64,000 nt of DNA from Nocardioides zhouii (lineage in GTDB: Bacteria; Actinomycetota; Actinomycetes; Propionibacteriales; Nocardioidaceae): positions 186,001-250,000 of the forward strand of contig NZ_SDWV01000003.1 in NCBI RefSeq assembly GCF_004137345.1. Direction: 5' to 3'. This document shows positions 27,306 through 37,262 of the stretch, in pieces. Positions within the stretch are counted from its first letter, which is position 1. Each line of letters begins with the position of its first letter. The translations under genes were made by a program, and so were the position numbers. The notes beneath the pieces were generated by a model, which saw only the letters and a list, made by a program, of their open reading frames with translations, did not search any database and was not told where the DNA came from.

Positions 27306-28702
27306 GCCTTCCTGTCTCCGCGCACGATGCGGCGTACGCGCTCCCAGCGCTCCTTGACCGCGGCCTCGGCACCGAGGGCGGTGGGGCGGTAGTAGCTCGC
27401 GTCCGCGAGCTCGTCGGGCGCGTACTGCTGCTCGGCGATGCCGTAGGGCGCGTCGTGGCTGTAGACGTAGGGCTTCGGCGCCCCGCTGTTGTGGCCGAGC
27501 GTGGCCGCACCGGCGTAGTGACCGTCGCGCAGGTGGGGCGGGACCGAGCCGATCTTGCCGGCGCGTACGTCGGCCTGGGCAGCGTCGATGGCCATGATGA
27601 CCGCATTGGACTTGGGCGCCACGGCGAGCGCGATCGTGGCCTGGGCGAGGTTGAGGCGCGCCTCGGGCATGCCGATCAGCTGCACGGCCTGGGCGGCGGC
27701 CACGGCCGTCGGCAGGGCCGTCGGGTCGGCGAGCCCGATGTCCTCGCTCGCACTGATCACCAGGCGGCGCGCGATGAAGCGCGGGTCCTCGCCGGCCTCG
27801 ATCATCCGCGCCAGGTAGTGCAGCGCGGCGTCGACGTCGGAGCCGCGGATGGACTTGATGAAGGCGCTGATCACGTCGTAGTGCTGGTCGCCCTGGCGGT
27901 CGTAGCGCACCGCGGCCTGGTCGACCGCCGTCTCCGCGGTCGCCAGGTCGATGGCGTCGAGGCCCGTGCTGGCGGCCGCTCCGGCCGCGGCCTCGAGATA
28001 GGTCAGCGCCCGCCGCGCGTCACCGCCCGCGAGGCGTACGAGGTGGGCGCGGGCGTCGTCGTCGAGGGCGGTCTCACCCGCGAGGCCACGCTCGTCGGTG
28101 AGCGCCTGGTCGATCACCTCGGCCACGTCGTCGTCGGTGAGCGACTGCAGCCGCAGCAGCAGGCTCCGCGACAGCAGGGGCGAGATGACGGAGAAGAACG
28201 GGTTCTCGGTCGTGGCCGCGATGAGGGTGACCCAGCGGTTCTCCACGCCGGGCAGCAGGGCGTCCTGCTGCGCCTTGGTGAAGCGGTGCACCTCGTCGAC
28301 GAAGAGCACCGTCTCCTGGCCGCCGCGCGCGAGCTCGGCGCGCGCCCCGTCGATGGCCGCGCGGACCTCCTTGACGCCGGCCGCGACCGCCGACACCTCG
28401 ACGAAGCGGCGCCGGGTCTGCTGGCTGACGATCGCCGCGATGGTCGTCTTGCCGGTCCCGGGCGGACCCCAGAGGAGCAGCGCCATCGACTGGTCGCCCT
28501 CGATGAGACGCCGCAGCGGCGAGCCGGCGGCCCGCAGCTGCCGCTGGCCGACGAGCTCATCGATCGTACGGGGCCGCATCCGCACCGCCAGGGGCGCGGA
28601 GGCGTGAGTGTTCGCGCCGAGCGACCCGCCACCCGGGACGGATCCGGACATGGCTCCGGGCGCGGGTTGCCCCGCGCCCGGAATCTCGAACAAGCCGTCC
28701 AC
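27302..28702 (-). CDS. rarA: replication-associated recombination ATPase RarA (MgsA)
   Basis: The 466-residue AAA+ clamp-loader-like ATPase acts at stalled forks. It has [17 protein letters not shown], Walker [10 protein letters not shown], Walker [11 protein letters not shown], sensor [17 protein letters not shown] and the C-terminal tetramerization block ([20 protein letters not shown]). The N terminus has a Gly/Pro-rich extension. GTG start, 7 bases after a GATACT box. It sits between the opp genes and a second binding-protein gene. Confidence 0.94.
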   Translation of the reverse strand: MDGLFEIPGAGQPAPGAMSGSVPGGGSLGANTHASAPLAVRMRPRTIDELVGQRQLRAAGSPLRRLIEGDQSMALLLWGPPGTGKTTIAAIVSQQTRRRFVEVSAVAAGVKEVRAAIDGARAELARGGQETVLFVDEVHRFTKAQQDALLPGVENRWVTLIAATTENPFFSVISPLLSRSLLLRLQSLTDDDVAEVIDQALTDERGLAGETALDDDARAHLVRLAGGDARRALTYLEAAAGAAASTGLDAIDLATAETAVDQAAVRYDRQGDQHYDVISAFIKSIRGSDVDAALHYLARMIEAGEDPRFIARRLVISASEDIGLADPTALPTAVAAAQAVQLIGMPEARLNLAQATIALAVAPKSNAVIMAIDAAQADVRAGKIGSVPPHLRDGHYAGAATLGHNSGAPKPYVYSHDAPYGIAEQQYAPDELADASYYRPTALGAEAAVKERWERVRRIVRGDRKA

Positions 28703-28709
28703 GTCGGTG

Positions 28710-28715
28710 AGTATC
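28710..28715 (-). promoter_or_regulatory. -10-like box (GATACT) in the 36-base gap before rarA
   Basis: On the minus strand GATACT is followed by 7 bases (caccgac) and then the GTG start at 28702. It may let rarA be transcribed apart from the opp genes. Confidence 0.4.
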
Positions 28716-28738
28716 CCCCGACGCTCCGACAGAGGAGG

Positions 28739-30082
28739 TCAGCCCCCCGTGGTCTGCTTGGTCTTCAGGTCGTACCAGGTCTCTTCATAGCCCGGGATGG
28801 TCAGCTGCGTGTTGGTGGGCGTGGCCCCCGCGACCGGGCTGCCCTGGTCGTCGACGCCGAGGAGCTGCGTCGTGACCGGCGTGGCCGGGTGGGACCCGAG
28901 CTCACCGGCGAAGTGGCACGCCGCCTTGTGACGCGGCCCGATCTGGAGCAGGGGCGGCTCGACCTTCGCGCAGATCTCCTGGGCGAACTGGCACCGCGTG
29001 CGGAACCGGCAGCCCGACGGCGGGTTGATCGGGCTCGGCACGTCACCCTCGAGCCGGATGCGCTCGCGCCGACCACCGATCGCCGCCTGCTTCACGTCGG
29101 GCACCGCGGAGAGCAGCGCCTGCGTGTACGGGTGGTGCGGGCGGCCGTAGATCGTCTCGCGGTCACCGATCTCCACGATCTTGCCGAGGTACATCACGGC
29201 GACCTCGGGGCAGAAGTGCCGCACGATCGCCAGGTCGTGGGCGATGAAGAGGAACGACACGTCGAACTCGGTCTGGATGTCCTGCAGCAGGTTGACCACC
29301 TGCGCCTGGATCGAGACGTCGAGGGCCGAGACCGGCTCGTCGGCGACGAGCACCTTGGGGTTGAGCGTCAGGGCGCGGGCGATGCCGATGCGCTGGCGCT
29401 GGCCGCCGGAGAACTCGTTGGGATAGCGGTTGTAGTGCTCCGGGTTGAGACCCACGATCTCGAGGAGCTCCTGGACCCGCGGCAGCACCTTGTTCTTCGG
29501 GACGATCTTGTGCACCTCGAGCGCGGCACCGACGATCGTGCCGACCGTGTGGCGAGGGTTGAGCGAGGTGTAGGGGTCCTGGAAGATCATCTGCACGTCG
29601 CGGCGCAGCGGCTTCATCTCACGGCTCGACAGCTTGGCGAGGTCGTGGCCCTGGAACATCATCGAGCCGCCGGTCGGCTTGTAGAGCCGCGTGATCAACC
29701 GGCCCGTCGTCGACTTGCCGCAGCCCGACTCCCCCACCAGTCCCAGCGAGCCGCCCTTCGGCACCTCGAACGAGATCCCGTCGACGGCCTGGACGTGGCC
29801 GATGGTGCGGCGCACGACACCCGAGGACTTCACCGGGAAGTACATCTTGAGGTTGTCGACCGACAGCACGGCCGGAGCGAGGGGGTCGAGCTTGGTGGCC
29901 GTGTGGCCCTGCTCCGCCAGCGTGGCGAAGTCGAGGTCCTGGATGCTGATCTCGTGTGAGCCGTACGCGTCCGGGGTCTCCGGGCTGCCCTCCGCGGTGA
30001 GCTGCCTGTCTCCGGTCTCGGCTGCGTTCGCCCCCACCTCGGTGGGCTCGATCTGGGCGCGGGCGTTGGGGTCCTGGGTCAT
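28739..30082 (-). CDS. oppF: oligopeptide ABC transporter ATP-binding protein (OppF-like)
   Basis: The 447-residue ATPase has an unusual N-terminal extension of about 80 residues (PNARAQIEPTEVGANAAE onward) before the ABC domain. It has Walker A GESGCGKST, signature FSGGQRQRIGIARAL, Walker B VLVADEPVSALD and the C-terminal oligo_HPY block NPPSGCRFRTRC. It energizes peptide import together with OppD. Four-base ATGA overlap with oppD. Confidence 0.94.
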   Translation of the reverse strand: MTQDPNARAQIEPTEVGANAAETGDRQLTAEGSPETPDAYGSHEISIQDLDFATLAEQGHTATKLDPLAPAVLSVDNLKMYFPVKSSGVVRRTIGHVQAVDGISFEVPKGGSLGLVGESGCGKSTTGRLITRLYKPTGGSMMFQGHDLAKLSSREMKPLRRDVQMIFQDPYTSLNPRHTVGTIVGAALEVHKIVPKNKVLPRVQELLEIVGLNPEHYNRYPNEFSGGQRQRIGIARALTLNPKVLVADEPVSALDVSIQAQVVNLLQDIQTEFDVSFLFIAHDLAIVRHFCPEVAVMYLGKIVEIGDRETIYGRPHHPYTQALLSAVPDVKQAAIGGRRERIRLEGDVPSPINPPSGCRFRTRCQFAQEICAKVEPPLLQIGPRHKAACHFAGELGSHPATPVTTQLLGVDDQGSPVAGATPTNTQLTIPGYEETWYDLKTKQTTGG

Positions 30083-31182
30083 CGGGTCTCCTCGACGAGC
30101 TCGGGGGCGATCTCGGGAAGCACCTCGGTGCGGTAGATCTGCAAGGGATCCGCGAGGTGGCAGCGCTTGAGGTGGGCCGTGCCGGAGCTGGCCGGCAACA
30201 GCGCCGGGAGCTCGGTGCGGCACAGGTCGCCGGGGACCTTGTCGGAGTGCACGCACCGGGGATGGAACGAGCATCCCGACGGCGGCCGCAGGAGGCTGGG
30301 CGGGTTGCCGGGGATCGGGATCAGGCGGGCGTCGGTCGACGCCGTCACGTCGGGGATGCTGGACAGCAGGCCCCACGTGTACGGCATCTCCGGCGCGACC
30401 AGGATCTGCTTGCACGTGCCGTACTCCACGCAGCGGCCGGCGTACATCACGAGGACGTCATCGGCCATCTCGGCGATGACGCCGAGGTCGTGGGTGATGA
30501 TGATGACGGCCGAGTTGAACTCGCGCTGCAGGTCCTGGAGCAGGTCGAGGATCTGGGCCTGCACCGTCACGTCGAGCGCCGTGGTGGGCTCGTCGGCGAT
30601 GAGGAGCGACGGGTCGTTGATCAGGCCCATCGCGATCATCGCGCGCTGCCGCATGCCGCCGGAGAACTGGTGCGGGAAGTCGTCCACACGCCGGTCGGGC
30701 TGGGGGATGCCGACGCGGTCGAGCATCTCGATCGCCTTGCGCCGGGCGTCGCGCTTGGAGGCGCTCGAGTGGTGGACGAGGTAGGCCTCCTCGAGCTGTC
30801 CGCCGATCTTGTAGAACGGGTGCAGCGCGGCGAGGGCGTCCTGGAAGATCATCGCCATTGAGTTGCCGCGCAGGCCGCGCATCTTCGACTCGCTGAGCCC
30901 GACCACCTCGGTGCCGCCGACCCGGATGGAGCCGGAGATCTGGGCGGACTTGGCGTCGTGCAGGCCCATCACGGCCATGCTCGAGACGGACTTGCCCGAG
31001 CCGGACTCGCCCACGATGCCGAGGGTCTTGCCCTTCTCCACGGAGTAGGTCAGCCCGCTCACGGCGGTGACAGGACCGTCCTGCGTCGGGAAGGTGACCT
31101 TCAGGTCCTCGACCTGGAGGTAGGGCCCCTCGGCCGCGTCCCTCTCGGCGGCGGACGACTGGGTCATGGGAACGCTGGTCAC
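30079..31182 (-). CDS. oppD: oligopeptide ABC transporter ATP-binding protein (OppD-like)
   Basis: The 367-residue ATPase has Walker A GESGSGKS, signature FSGGMRQRAMIAMGL, Walker B LLIADEPTTALD and the C-terminal RPPSGCSFHPRC block. The GTG start is in a GTGA overlap with oppB; an ATG at 31167 is a shorter choice. Confidence 0.94.
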   Translation of the reverse strand: MTSVPMTQSSAAERDAAEGPYLQVEDLKVTFPTQDGPVTAVSGLTYSVEKGKTLGIVGESGSGKSVSSMAVMGLHDAKSAQISGSIRVGGTEVVGLSESKMRGLRGNSMAMIFQDALAALHPFYKIGGQLEEAYLVHHSSASKRDARRKAIEMLDRVGIPQPDRRVDDFPHQFSGGMRQRAMIAMGLINDPSLLIADEPTTALDVTVQAQILDLLQDLQREFNSAVIIITHDLGVIAEMADDVLVMYAGRCVEYGTCKQILVAPEMPYTWGLLSSIPDVTASTDARLIPIPGNPPSLLRPPSGCSFHPRCVHSDKVPGDLCRTELPALLPASSGTAHLKRCHLADPLQIYRTEVLPEIAPELVEETR

Positions 31183-32189
31183 GAAAGCCTCACCCTCGGG
31201 TCGAGGACGCTGTAGACGACGTCGACGAGCAGGTTGGAGATGATCAGGACGACGGCGCTGAACAGCGCGGTCGCTTGCACGACGGGCAGGTCACGGCCCT
31301 GCACGGCCTCGAGGCTCCACCAGCCGATGCCCTGGATCTCGAAGATCCGCTCGGTGAAGATCGTGCCGGCGAGCAGGGTGCCGAAGTCGATGCCGAAGAT
31401 CGTGACGACCGGCACCAGGGCGGCGCGCAGCCCGTGCTTGTAGACGATGGTGCGCGTGGGCAGGCCCTTGGCCTTGGCCGTGCGGATGTAGTCCTCGCTG
31501 AGGGCCTCGACCATCGCGCCGCGGGTGAATCGCGTGTATTGGGTGCAGCCGAAGATTCCGAGGGCGACCCAAGCCAGGAACAGGCCGCTGAACCACTTGA
31601 ACGGTCCGACCTCGGTGATCGGGAAGTAGCCCGTGTCGCTGAAGAACGGCACCTCGAACGTGATCGTGAGGTAGAGCCAGGTCAGCAGCGCGAAGAGGTA
31701 GTAGGGAATCGAGCTGATGAACAGGAAGCTCGAGACGAGGGCCTTGTCGGCCACGGTGCCGCGTCGTTTCGCGGCGGCGACCCCGATGGGGACGCCGAAG
31801 AGGAGGTAGAGGAACGCACCGCCGATGGCGATGGAGAAGGTCGCGGGGATCCGCGAGACGAGCTCCTCCTTGACCGGCTGCTTGGTGCGGAAGCTGACGC
31901 CGAGGCACGGCGCGCCGCACTCGTAGTCGTTGGAGGCGATGGTGAGCGTACGTCCGACGAAGATGCCCTTGACGTACTTGCCGTACTCCTCGTAGACGGG
32001 GTTGTCGTAGCCCAGCGTCTTCTCGTACAGAGCAAGCTTGGTCTGCGTGCACCGGTTGCTGGTCTCGCGGTCGCAGATCGGCTGCGCGGGACTCGACGGG
32101 CCGAACCAGAACAACAGGAAGATCGCCATCGAGACCAACGTCACGACGAGAACTCCCGAGATCAGCCGCTTCACGACATAAGCGAACAT
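31179..32189 (-). CDS. oppB: peptide ABC transporter permease (OppB-like)
   Basis: The 336-residue permease starts MFAYVVKRLISGVLVVTLVS, the standard OppB/DppB first helix. It then has a large extracytoplasmic loop with cysteines (CDRETSNRCTQ; YECGAPCLG) and five more helices. The EAA-type coupling loop is ALSEDYIRTAKAKGLPTRTI. It pairs with the OppC-like permease encoded further upstream. Confidence 0.93.
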   Translation of the reverse strand: MFAYVVKRLISGVLVVTLVSMAIFLLFWFGPSSPAQPICDRETSNRCTQTKLALYEKTLGYDNPVYEEYGKYVKGIFVGRTLTIASNDYECGAPCLGVSFRTKQPVKEELVSRIPATFSIAIGGAFLYLLFGVPIGVAAAKRRGTVADKALVSSFLFISSIPYYLFALLTWLYLTITFEVPFFSDTGYFPITEVGPFKWFSGLFLAWVALGIFGCTQYTRFTRGAMVEALSEDYIRTAKAKGLPTRTIVYKHGLRAALVPVVTIFGIDFGTLLAGTIFTERIFEIQGIGWWSLEAVQGRDLPVVQATALFSAVVLIISNLLVDVVYSVLDPRVRLS

Positions 32190-32264
32190 CGCAGGTCACT
32201 CTCCGGGGATGGTGGATGAGTCGGACCCCCGAGGCGGGACAGCCTACCGGGTCCGGGCTGGCGA

Positions 32265-32293
32265 GTGGGGGCTCCCGGTCAGGGAGCCCCCAC
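32265..32293 (-). terminator. 12-base perfect hairpin between the binding protein and oppB
   Basis: gtgggggctccc (32265-32276) pairs perfectly with gggagcccccac (32282-32293) around a 5-base loop. It lies about 60 bases after the stop of the binding-protein gene and about 75 bases before oppB. No U-run follows, so partial termination or mRNA stabilization is the likely role. Either would give more binding protein than permease. Confidence 0.65.
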
Positions 32294-32353
32294 CCGTCAG
32301 TGGTTGCTACTAGGAACTACGCGGTGCCCTCCGGTCCTGCGAGAGCACCAGGA

Positions 32354-34129
32354 TCACTGCATGACGTAGAGGTCCTTGTAGTTCGGCGCACCGATCGAGC
32401 CATCGCCCGACGGGTTGCCGATCTTCGAGCCGAACACGAACAGGTCGTTGCGGAACGCGGTCGGGATGATCGGGAAGTACTCCGTCATGATCTTCTCGTC
32501 CAGCGCACCCCAGGCGTCGGCCTGCTCCTCCAGCGGAAGGGTGTTGATGTTGTCCATCTCATCGTTGATCGACGGCTCGTCGAAGAACGCGGTGTTGTAG
32601 ACAGCGCCACCCTTCAGGAGCGGCGGCAGCATGGTCGAACCAGCCGGCCAGTCCGAGCACCAGTTGACGCCACGGAGGTTCAGCTTCTTGTTGACCTTGT
32701 TGTCCGGGTCGAGCCAGATGTTGTACGGCGAGTCCTGGACCGGGATGGCCTTGACCGAGAAGCCTCCGGCCTCGAAGCCCTTCGTGATCTGCTCCTGGCC
32801 GGCAACGGCCAAGGGGTCGACCTCGTAGAACACCATGGTGATCGGGTACGGCTTGTCGCCGTAGCCGGCCTCCGCGAGGAGCGCCTTCGACTTCTCCGGG
32901 TCGTAGGTGATCTGCTCACCGTCGACGAAGAACTCCTTCTTGCCAGCCATGCCGGGGGGCATCACCGAGTTGGCGGGAACGCGGGTCACGCCCGGAACCT
33001 CGCCGCCGGCGATCCACACGTCCTGGTAGGGGTATGCGTAGGCGAGGGCCTTGCGGACGTTGATGTCGGTGATCTTGGTGTAGTCAGGCGTCAGGGTGCT
33101 CACGCACTGCGAGGTCTGCTGCACGAGACGCTCACCGAGCTGGCCGTTGGCGTCGTTGTACTTGTCCGAACCGAGGGCGGTGGAGACGGCGGTCTGGCTG
33201 TCGGAGTTGTCCGAGAGCATGATCTCGTCGACCTTGGCCTGGTCCTGGTTGAACTTGAACACGAACTCGTCGGCGTACTGGTGACGACCCGGGTCGGAGT
33301 CAGCGGACCACTGGTCGTTCTTGACGAGGACGAGCTCCTCGTTCGGCTTGTAGCTGTCGACCTTGTAGGGGCCGTTGGACAGCGGCTTGTTGCCGTAGTT
33401 CGGCGGCTTGGAGGCGTTGCCGAGCGGAGCCGGGCCCATCGCCATGAAGGCGCCCCAGTAGTCCATGTCGGGGAACGGAACGGCCATCTTGATCGTGACG
33501 TCCTGGCCGTCGACCGAGATGCCGGACCACTTCTCGCACTTCGGGTCCTTGCCGGTGTAGGGACCTTCATAGTCCGCCGCACCGTCGAAGAACGTCTTGG
33601 AGTACTCGGTGCCGGCACCGGACGGGAACGCCTCGGAGTCGAGCGAGCGGCAGATGCCGAAGGCAACCTCGTCGGCGGTGACGGGCTGGCCGTCCTCCCA
33701 CGTGGCGTCGTCACGAATGGTGAAGGTCCACTCGGTGAAGTCCTCGTTGGCCGTGCCCAGGTCGGTGGCGAGGTCGGGGACCAGCACCGGCTGACCGTCC
33801 TCGTCGCGGACGTACTGGGTCAGCGAACGGCTCGTCAGGGCCTGCTGGATCGAGTTGCCCGTAACGGACCATCCAGCGGTCGGGTCGAGCGTGTCGGGGC
33901 CCGGGTCGCCCGGCAGGTAGACCGTGACGGTCCCCCCGGCGGTCGCGCCCTCGACCTCGACAGCGGGGCCCTGACGCTCTGCGTCCTTGGTCCCACCTTC
34001 TTGCCCGCCGAAGTCCCTCTTCGCGCCATCGTCACCGGTGCTGCCGTCGTCCGACGAGCCGCCGCCACAGGCAGCGAGGGTCAGAAGAGCGGCGCCAGCG
34101 ACGAGCGCGAGCGGCTTGTTCCGCTTCAT
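32354..34129 (-). CDS. peptide ABC transporter substrate-binding lipoprotein (copy 2)
   Basis: The 591-residue SBP family 5 protein has a lipobox LAAC (Cys21) followed by a Gly/Ser/Asp linker. The core is [53 protein letters not shown] and [20 protein letters not shown]. It is expected to sit on the outer face of the membrane and deliver peptides to the permeases. Its codons are slightly less GC-rich than those of its neighbours, as often seen in highly expressed genes. It is placed between oppC and oppB. Confidence 0.95.
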   Translation of the reverse strand: MKRNKPLALVAGAALLTLAACGGGSSDDGSTGDDGAKRDFGGQEGGTKDAERQGPAVEVEGATAGGTVTVYLPGDPGPDTLDPTAGWSVTGNSIQQALTSRSLTQYVRDEDGQPVLVPDLATDLGTANEDFTEWTFTIRDDATWEDGQPVTADEVAFGICRSLDSEAFPSGAGTEYSKTFFDGAADYEGPYTGKDPKCEKWSGISVDGQDVTIKMAVPFPDMDYWGAFMAMGPAPLGNASKPPNYGNKPLSNGPYKVDSYKPNEELVLVKNDQWSADSDPGRHQYADEFVFKFNQDQAKVDEIMLSDNSDSQTAVSTALGSDKYNDANGQLGERLVQQTSQCVSTLTPDYTKITDINVRKALAYAYPYQDVWIAGGEVPGVTRVPANSVMPPGMAGKKEFFVDGEQITYDPEKSKALLAEAGYGDKPYPITMVFYEVDPLAVAGQEQITKGFEAGGFSVKAIPVQDSPYNIWLDPDNKVNKKLNLRGVNWCSDWPAGSTMLPPLLKGGAVYNTAFFDEPSINDEMDNINTLPLEEQADAWGALDEKIMTEYFPIIPTAFRNDLFVFGSKIGNPSGDGSIGAPNYKDLYVMQ

Positions 34130-34193
34130 GCTGTCCAGCCTTTCCTTTTTGTTCTCACCGAGGACGGCGTCTCCGGCGCGTGCATGGACCGTG

Positions 34194-34211
34194 GCTGAGC
34201 GTGTGCTCAGC
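34194..34211 (-). terminator. short hairpin overlapping the oppC stop
   Basis: gctgagc (34194-34200) and gctcagc (34205-34211) form a perfect 7-base stem with a gtgt loop, right at the stop codon of oppC and about 65 bases before the binding-protein start. It is probably an attenuator or mRNA end that protects the transcript. Confidence 0.35.
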
Positions 34212-35241
34212 GTCGGGTCTTGGGGTCGAGGGCGTCGCGGACCGCGTCGCCCAGGAGGTTGAGGGAGAGCACCAGCGCGACGATGCCCAGCAGGGGCTGC
34301 CACAGGTACTGCGGGTACTCACGGAAGAAGGTGAGGTTGGTGGCCTTGAGGATCGTCTGGCCCCACGAGACACCGTCGGTGACGCCGATGCCGAGGAAGG
34401 CGAGGCCCGCCTCGAGCGCGACGAACGTCGGCAGCATCAGGGAGACGCTGATGATGATCGGGGCGGCGAGGTTGGGCAGCAGCTCCTTGAACAGGATGCG
34501 CGAGGTGGGCATGCCCATCACGCGGGCCGCCTGCACGAACTCGCGCTCGCGGAGCGTGATGACCTCACCGCGGATCAGTCGCGCCGTGCCCATCCAGCCG
34601 AAGATCGACAGTACGACGACGAGGGCGATCTTCTGGATCGTCCCGTAGTTGTCCGCGGTGTTGAACCGGTCGTTGATGATCGGCGCCAGCGTCAGCGCGG
34701 CGAGCAGGAACGGGACCGTCAGGAACATGTCGATGAAGAACGACAGCATCTTGTCGACCGCTCCGCCGAGGAATCCGGCGAGCAGGCCGATGATCACGCC
34801 GACGACGCTCGCGAAGATCGTCGCGGTGGTGGCGATCAGGAGGGACACCCGGCAGCCGTAGAGCCAGTAAGCCAGGTTGTCCTCGCCGGTGCGCGGCGCG
34901 ACGCCCATCGGGTGCTCCATGGTGAACGCGCCGTTGGGCGGGCCCATCTCGGGAAGCGGAAGACCCTTGTTGAGGCCGTCGACACGCTCGCTCGCCAGCG
35001 GCGTCTCGAGGCTCACGCCGAAGACGCTGCTGATCGGGCCGGCGAAGACGGCACAGAAGATGAAGAACAGCACGACGATGGCGCAGATGACGGCGATCTT
35101 GTCGCGGGCCAGACGGCCCAGCGCGATCCGCATCGGCGACTTGCCGGAGATCTCCTTGGCCTGCTGGCTGTTGGGATCCTGGTGCTCCGGCTCGGTGCTC
35201 AACGAGCCCAGCGTCTCCGGTCCTGCGGTCTCTGCCGACAT
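34207..35241 (-). CDS. oppC: peptide ABC transporter permease (OppC-like)
   Basis: The 344-residue permease has a long polar N-terminal tail, a first helix (IAVICAIVVLFFIFCAVFAG), an extracytoplasmic loop with HPMGVAPRTGEDNLAYWLYG typical of OppC/DppC, and the coupling loop VQAARVMGMPTSRILFKELL. The ATG at 35241 has a clear ribosome binding site (ggggag). First gene of the opp cluster. Confidence 0.93.
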   Translation of the reverse strand: MSAETAGPETLGSLSTEPEHQDPNSQQAKEISGKSPMRIALGRLARDKIAVICAIVVLFFIFCAVFAGPISSVFGVSLETPLASERVDGLNKGLPLPEMGPPNGAFTMEHPMGVAPRTGEDNLAYWLYGCRVSLLIATTATIFASVVGVIIGLLAGFLGGAVDKMLSFFIDMFLTVPFLLAALTLAPIINDRFNTADNYGTIQKIALVVVLSIFGWMGTARLIRGEVITLREREFVQAARVMGMPTSRILFKELLPNLAAPIIISVSLMLPTFVALEAGLAFLGIGVTDGVSWGQTILKATNLTFFREYPQYLWQPLLGIVALVLSLNLLGDAVRDALDPKTRR

Positions 35242-35468
35242 GCTCTCCCCATCTGGTTCGGGACTGTCCCGGCACCGCTTTCGGGGATCACCCGAGGCCA
35301 GCGCCGAGACAGGACTGTATGTGACCCGCGCCGCACGGACGATCACTGACGCGTAACGATCCAGTTACGACGCATTAACCAGTTGACGCCACCCGGACCG
35401 GCAAACCTCCGCCGGATCGCGGGCGCGACGCAACTTCCTTGACCGTCCCACGCGTGCAACCAACACGA
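35242..35468 (-). promoter_or_regulatory. opp promoter region with an operator-like inverted repeat
   Basis: This 227-base gap holds a minus-strand TACAGT at 35314-35319 as the best -10 candidate. Upstream of its expected -35 lies cgtaac-N6-gttacg (35352-35369), a perfect 6-base inverted repeat in a locally AT-richer stretch. The position would suit an activator. I see no ORF or RNA gene here. Confidence 0.35.
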
Positions 35469-37262
35469 TTACGCGTCGGTGTCGCCGTCCTTCGCCGGGC
35501 TGGCGTCGACCCCGGCCTCCTTGCGCTGCTCTGCCGTGATCGGGGCAGGCGCGGCCGTCAACGGGTCGTAGCCGCCGCCGGACTTGGGGAAGGCGATGAC
35601 ATCGCGGATCGACTCGGTGCCGGCGAGGAGCGCGACGATGCGGTCCATGCCGACGGCGATGCCGCCGTGGGGCGGTGCGCCGAACTTGAAGGCGTCGAGG
35701 AGGAAACCGAACTTCTCCTGCGCCTCGTCCTCGGCCAGGCCCATCACGGAGAAGACACGCTTCTGGATGTCACCGCGGTGGATACGGATGGACCCGCCGC
35801 CGAGCTCGTTGCCGTTGCAGACGATGTCGTACGCGTACGCGAGCGCACTGCCGGGGTCGGTGTCGAAGGACTCGAGGAACTCCTCCTTGGGGCTGGTGAA
35901 CGCGTGGTGCACGGCCGTCCAGGCGCCCGCACCGACCGCGACGTCGCCGCTGGCGACCGCCTCGGAGCTCGGCTCGAAGAGCGGCGCGTCGACCACCCAC
36001 GTGAACGCGAACGTCGAGTCGTCGATCAGCCCGCCACGGCGGCCGATCTCGAGGCGGGCGGCACCCAGCAGCGCCCGGCTGCTCTTGGTCGCGCCCGCAG
36101 CGAAGAACACGCAGTCCCCCGGCACTGCGCCCACGTGGGTCGCCAGTCCGGCCAGCTCGTCCTCGGAGAGGTTCTTGGCGACCGGCCCCGTCAGTGAGCC
36201 GTCCTCCTGCACCAGCACGTACGCCAGGCCCCGGGCGCCGCGCTGCTTGGCCCAGTCCTGCCAGCCGTCCAGCTTCTTGCGGGGCTGGCTCGCGCCCCCG
36301 GGCATCACCACCGCGCCGACGTACTCGGCCTGGAAGACCCGGAACGGGGTGTTCGTGAAGTAGTCGGTGCAGTCGACGAGCTCGAGGCCCATCCGCAGGT
36401 CGGGCTTGTCAGAACCGAACCGCGCCATCGCGTCGGCGTACGTCATCCGCGGGATCGGGCGCTCGATGGTGTGGCCGGCCTGCGCCCACATCGCTTCGAG
36501 CACGTCCTCCATCAGCGCGAGGACGTCCTCCTGGTCCACGAAGCTCATCTCGATGTCGAGCTGGGTGAACTCGGGCTGCCGGTCGGCGCGGAAGTCCTCG
36601 TCGCGGTAGCAGCGCGCGATCTGGTAGTAGCGCTCCATGCCGCCGACCATGAGCAGCTGCTTGAACAGCTGCGGGCTCTGCGGCAGGGCGTACCAGCTGC
36701 CGGGCGCCAGTCGCGCCGGCACCAGGAAGTCGCGCGCCCCCTCGGGCGTCGAGCGGGTGAGGGTGGGCGTCTCGATCTCGACGAAGTCGCGCGCGTCGAG
36801 CACGTCGCGGGCCGCCTTGTTGATCCGGCTGCGCAGGCGCAGGGCGGCCGCGGGGCCGGAGCGGCGCAGGTCGAGGTAGCGGTGCTTGAGGCGCGCCTCC
36901 TCGCCGACCTCGCCGCCCTTGTGGCCGGACGCGTCGTCGATCGGGAAGGGAAGCGGGTCGGAGGTGGAGAGCACGACCAGGTCGGTGGCGACCACCTCGA
37001 TGTCGCCCGTGGCGAGGTTGGGGTTCTGGTTGCCGTCCTTGCGGGCCACGACCTCGCCGGTCACCTTGAGGCAGAACTCGCTACGGAGGCTGTGCGCGAC
37101 CGCTTCGTCGCGGACGACGACCTGCACCACGCCGCTGGCCTCGCGGAGGTCCAGGAACGCGACCCCGCCGTGATCGCGTCGCCGCGCCACCCACCCGGCG
37201 AGCGTGACGGTCTGGCCGACGTGCTCGGCGCGCAGGGCGCCGGCGTCATGGGTGCGGATCAC
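35469..37262 (-). CDS. aspS: aspartyl-tRNA synthetase
   Basis: The 597-residue class IIb enzyme has the N-terminal OB anticodon domain ([19 protein letters not shown]), motif 2 [20 protein letters not shown] with [10 protein letters not shown], the bacterial GAD insertion, and motif 3 [14 protein letters not shown]. The C-terminal tail ([20 protein letters not shown]) is acidic. GTG start in a GTGA overlap with hisS. Confidence 0.97.
   Translation of the reverse strand: MIRTHDAGALRAEHVGQTVTLAGWVARRRDHGGVAFLDLREASGVVQVVVRDEAVAHSLRSEFCLKVTGEVVARKDGNQNPNLATGDIEVVATDLVVLSTSDPLPFPIDDASGHKGGEVGEEARLKHRYLDLRRSGPAAALRLRSRINKAARDVLDARDFVEIETPTLTRSTPEGARDFLVPARLAPGSWYALPQSPQLFKQLLMVGGMERYYQIARCYRDEDFRADRQPEFTQLDIEMSFVDQEDVLALMEDVLEAMWAQAGHTIERPIPRMTYADAMARFGSDKPDLRMGLELVDCTDYFTNTPFRVFQAEYVGAVVMPGGASQPRKKLDGWQDWAKQRGARGLAYVLVQEDGSLTGPVAKNLSEDELAGLATHVGAVPGDCVFFAAGATKSSRALLGAARLEIGRRGGLIDDSTFAFTWVVDAPLFEPSSEAVASGDVAVGAGAWTAVHHAFTSPKEEFLESFDTDPGSALAYAYDIVCNGNELGGGSIRIHRGDIQKRVFSVMGLAEDEAQEKFGFLLDAFKFGAPPHGGIAVGMDRIVALLAGTESIRDVIAFPKSGGGYDPLTAAPAPITAEQRKEAGVDASPAKDGDTDA

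Noticed and set aside
27455..29959. A long plus-strand frame over rarA and oppF
   Set aside because: It is the shadow of two well-supported ATPase genes, with no domain of its own.
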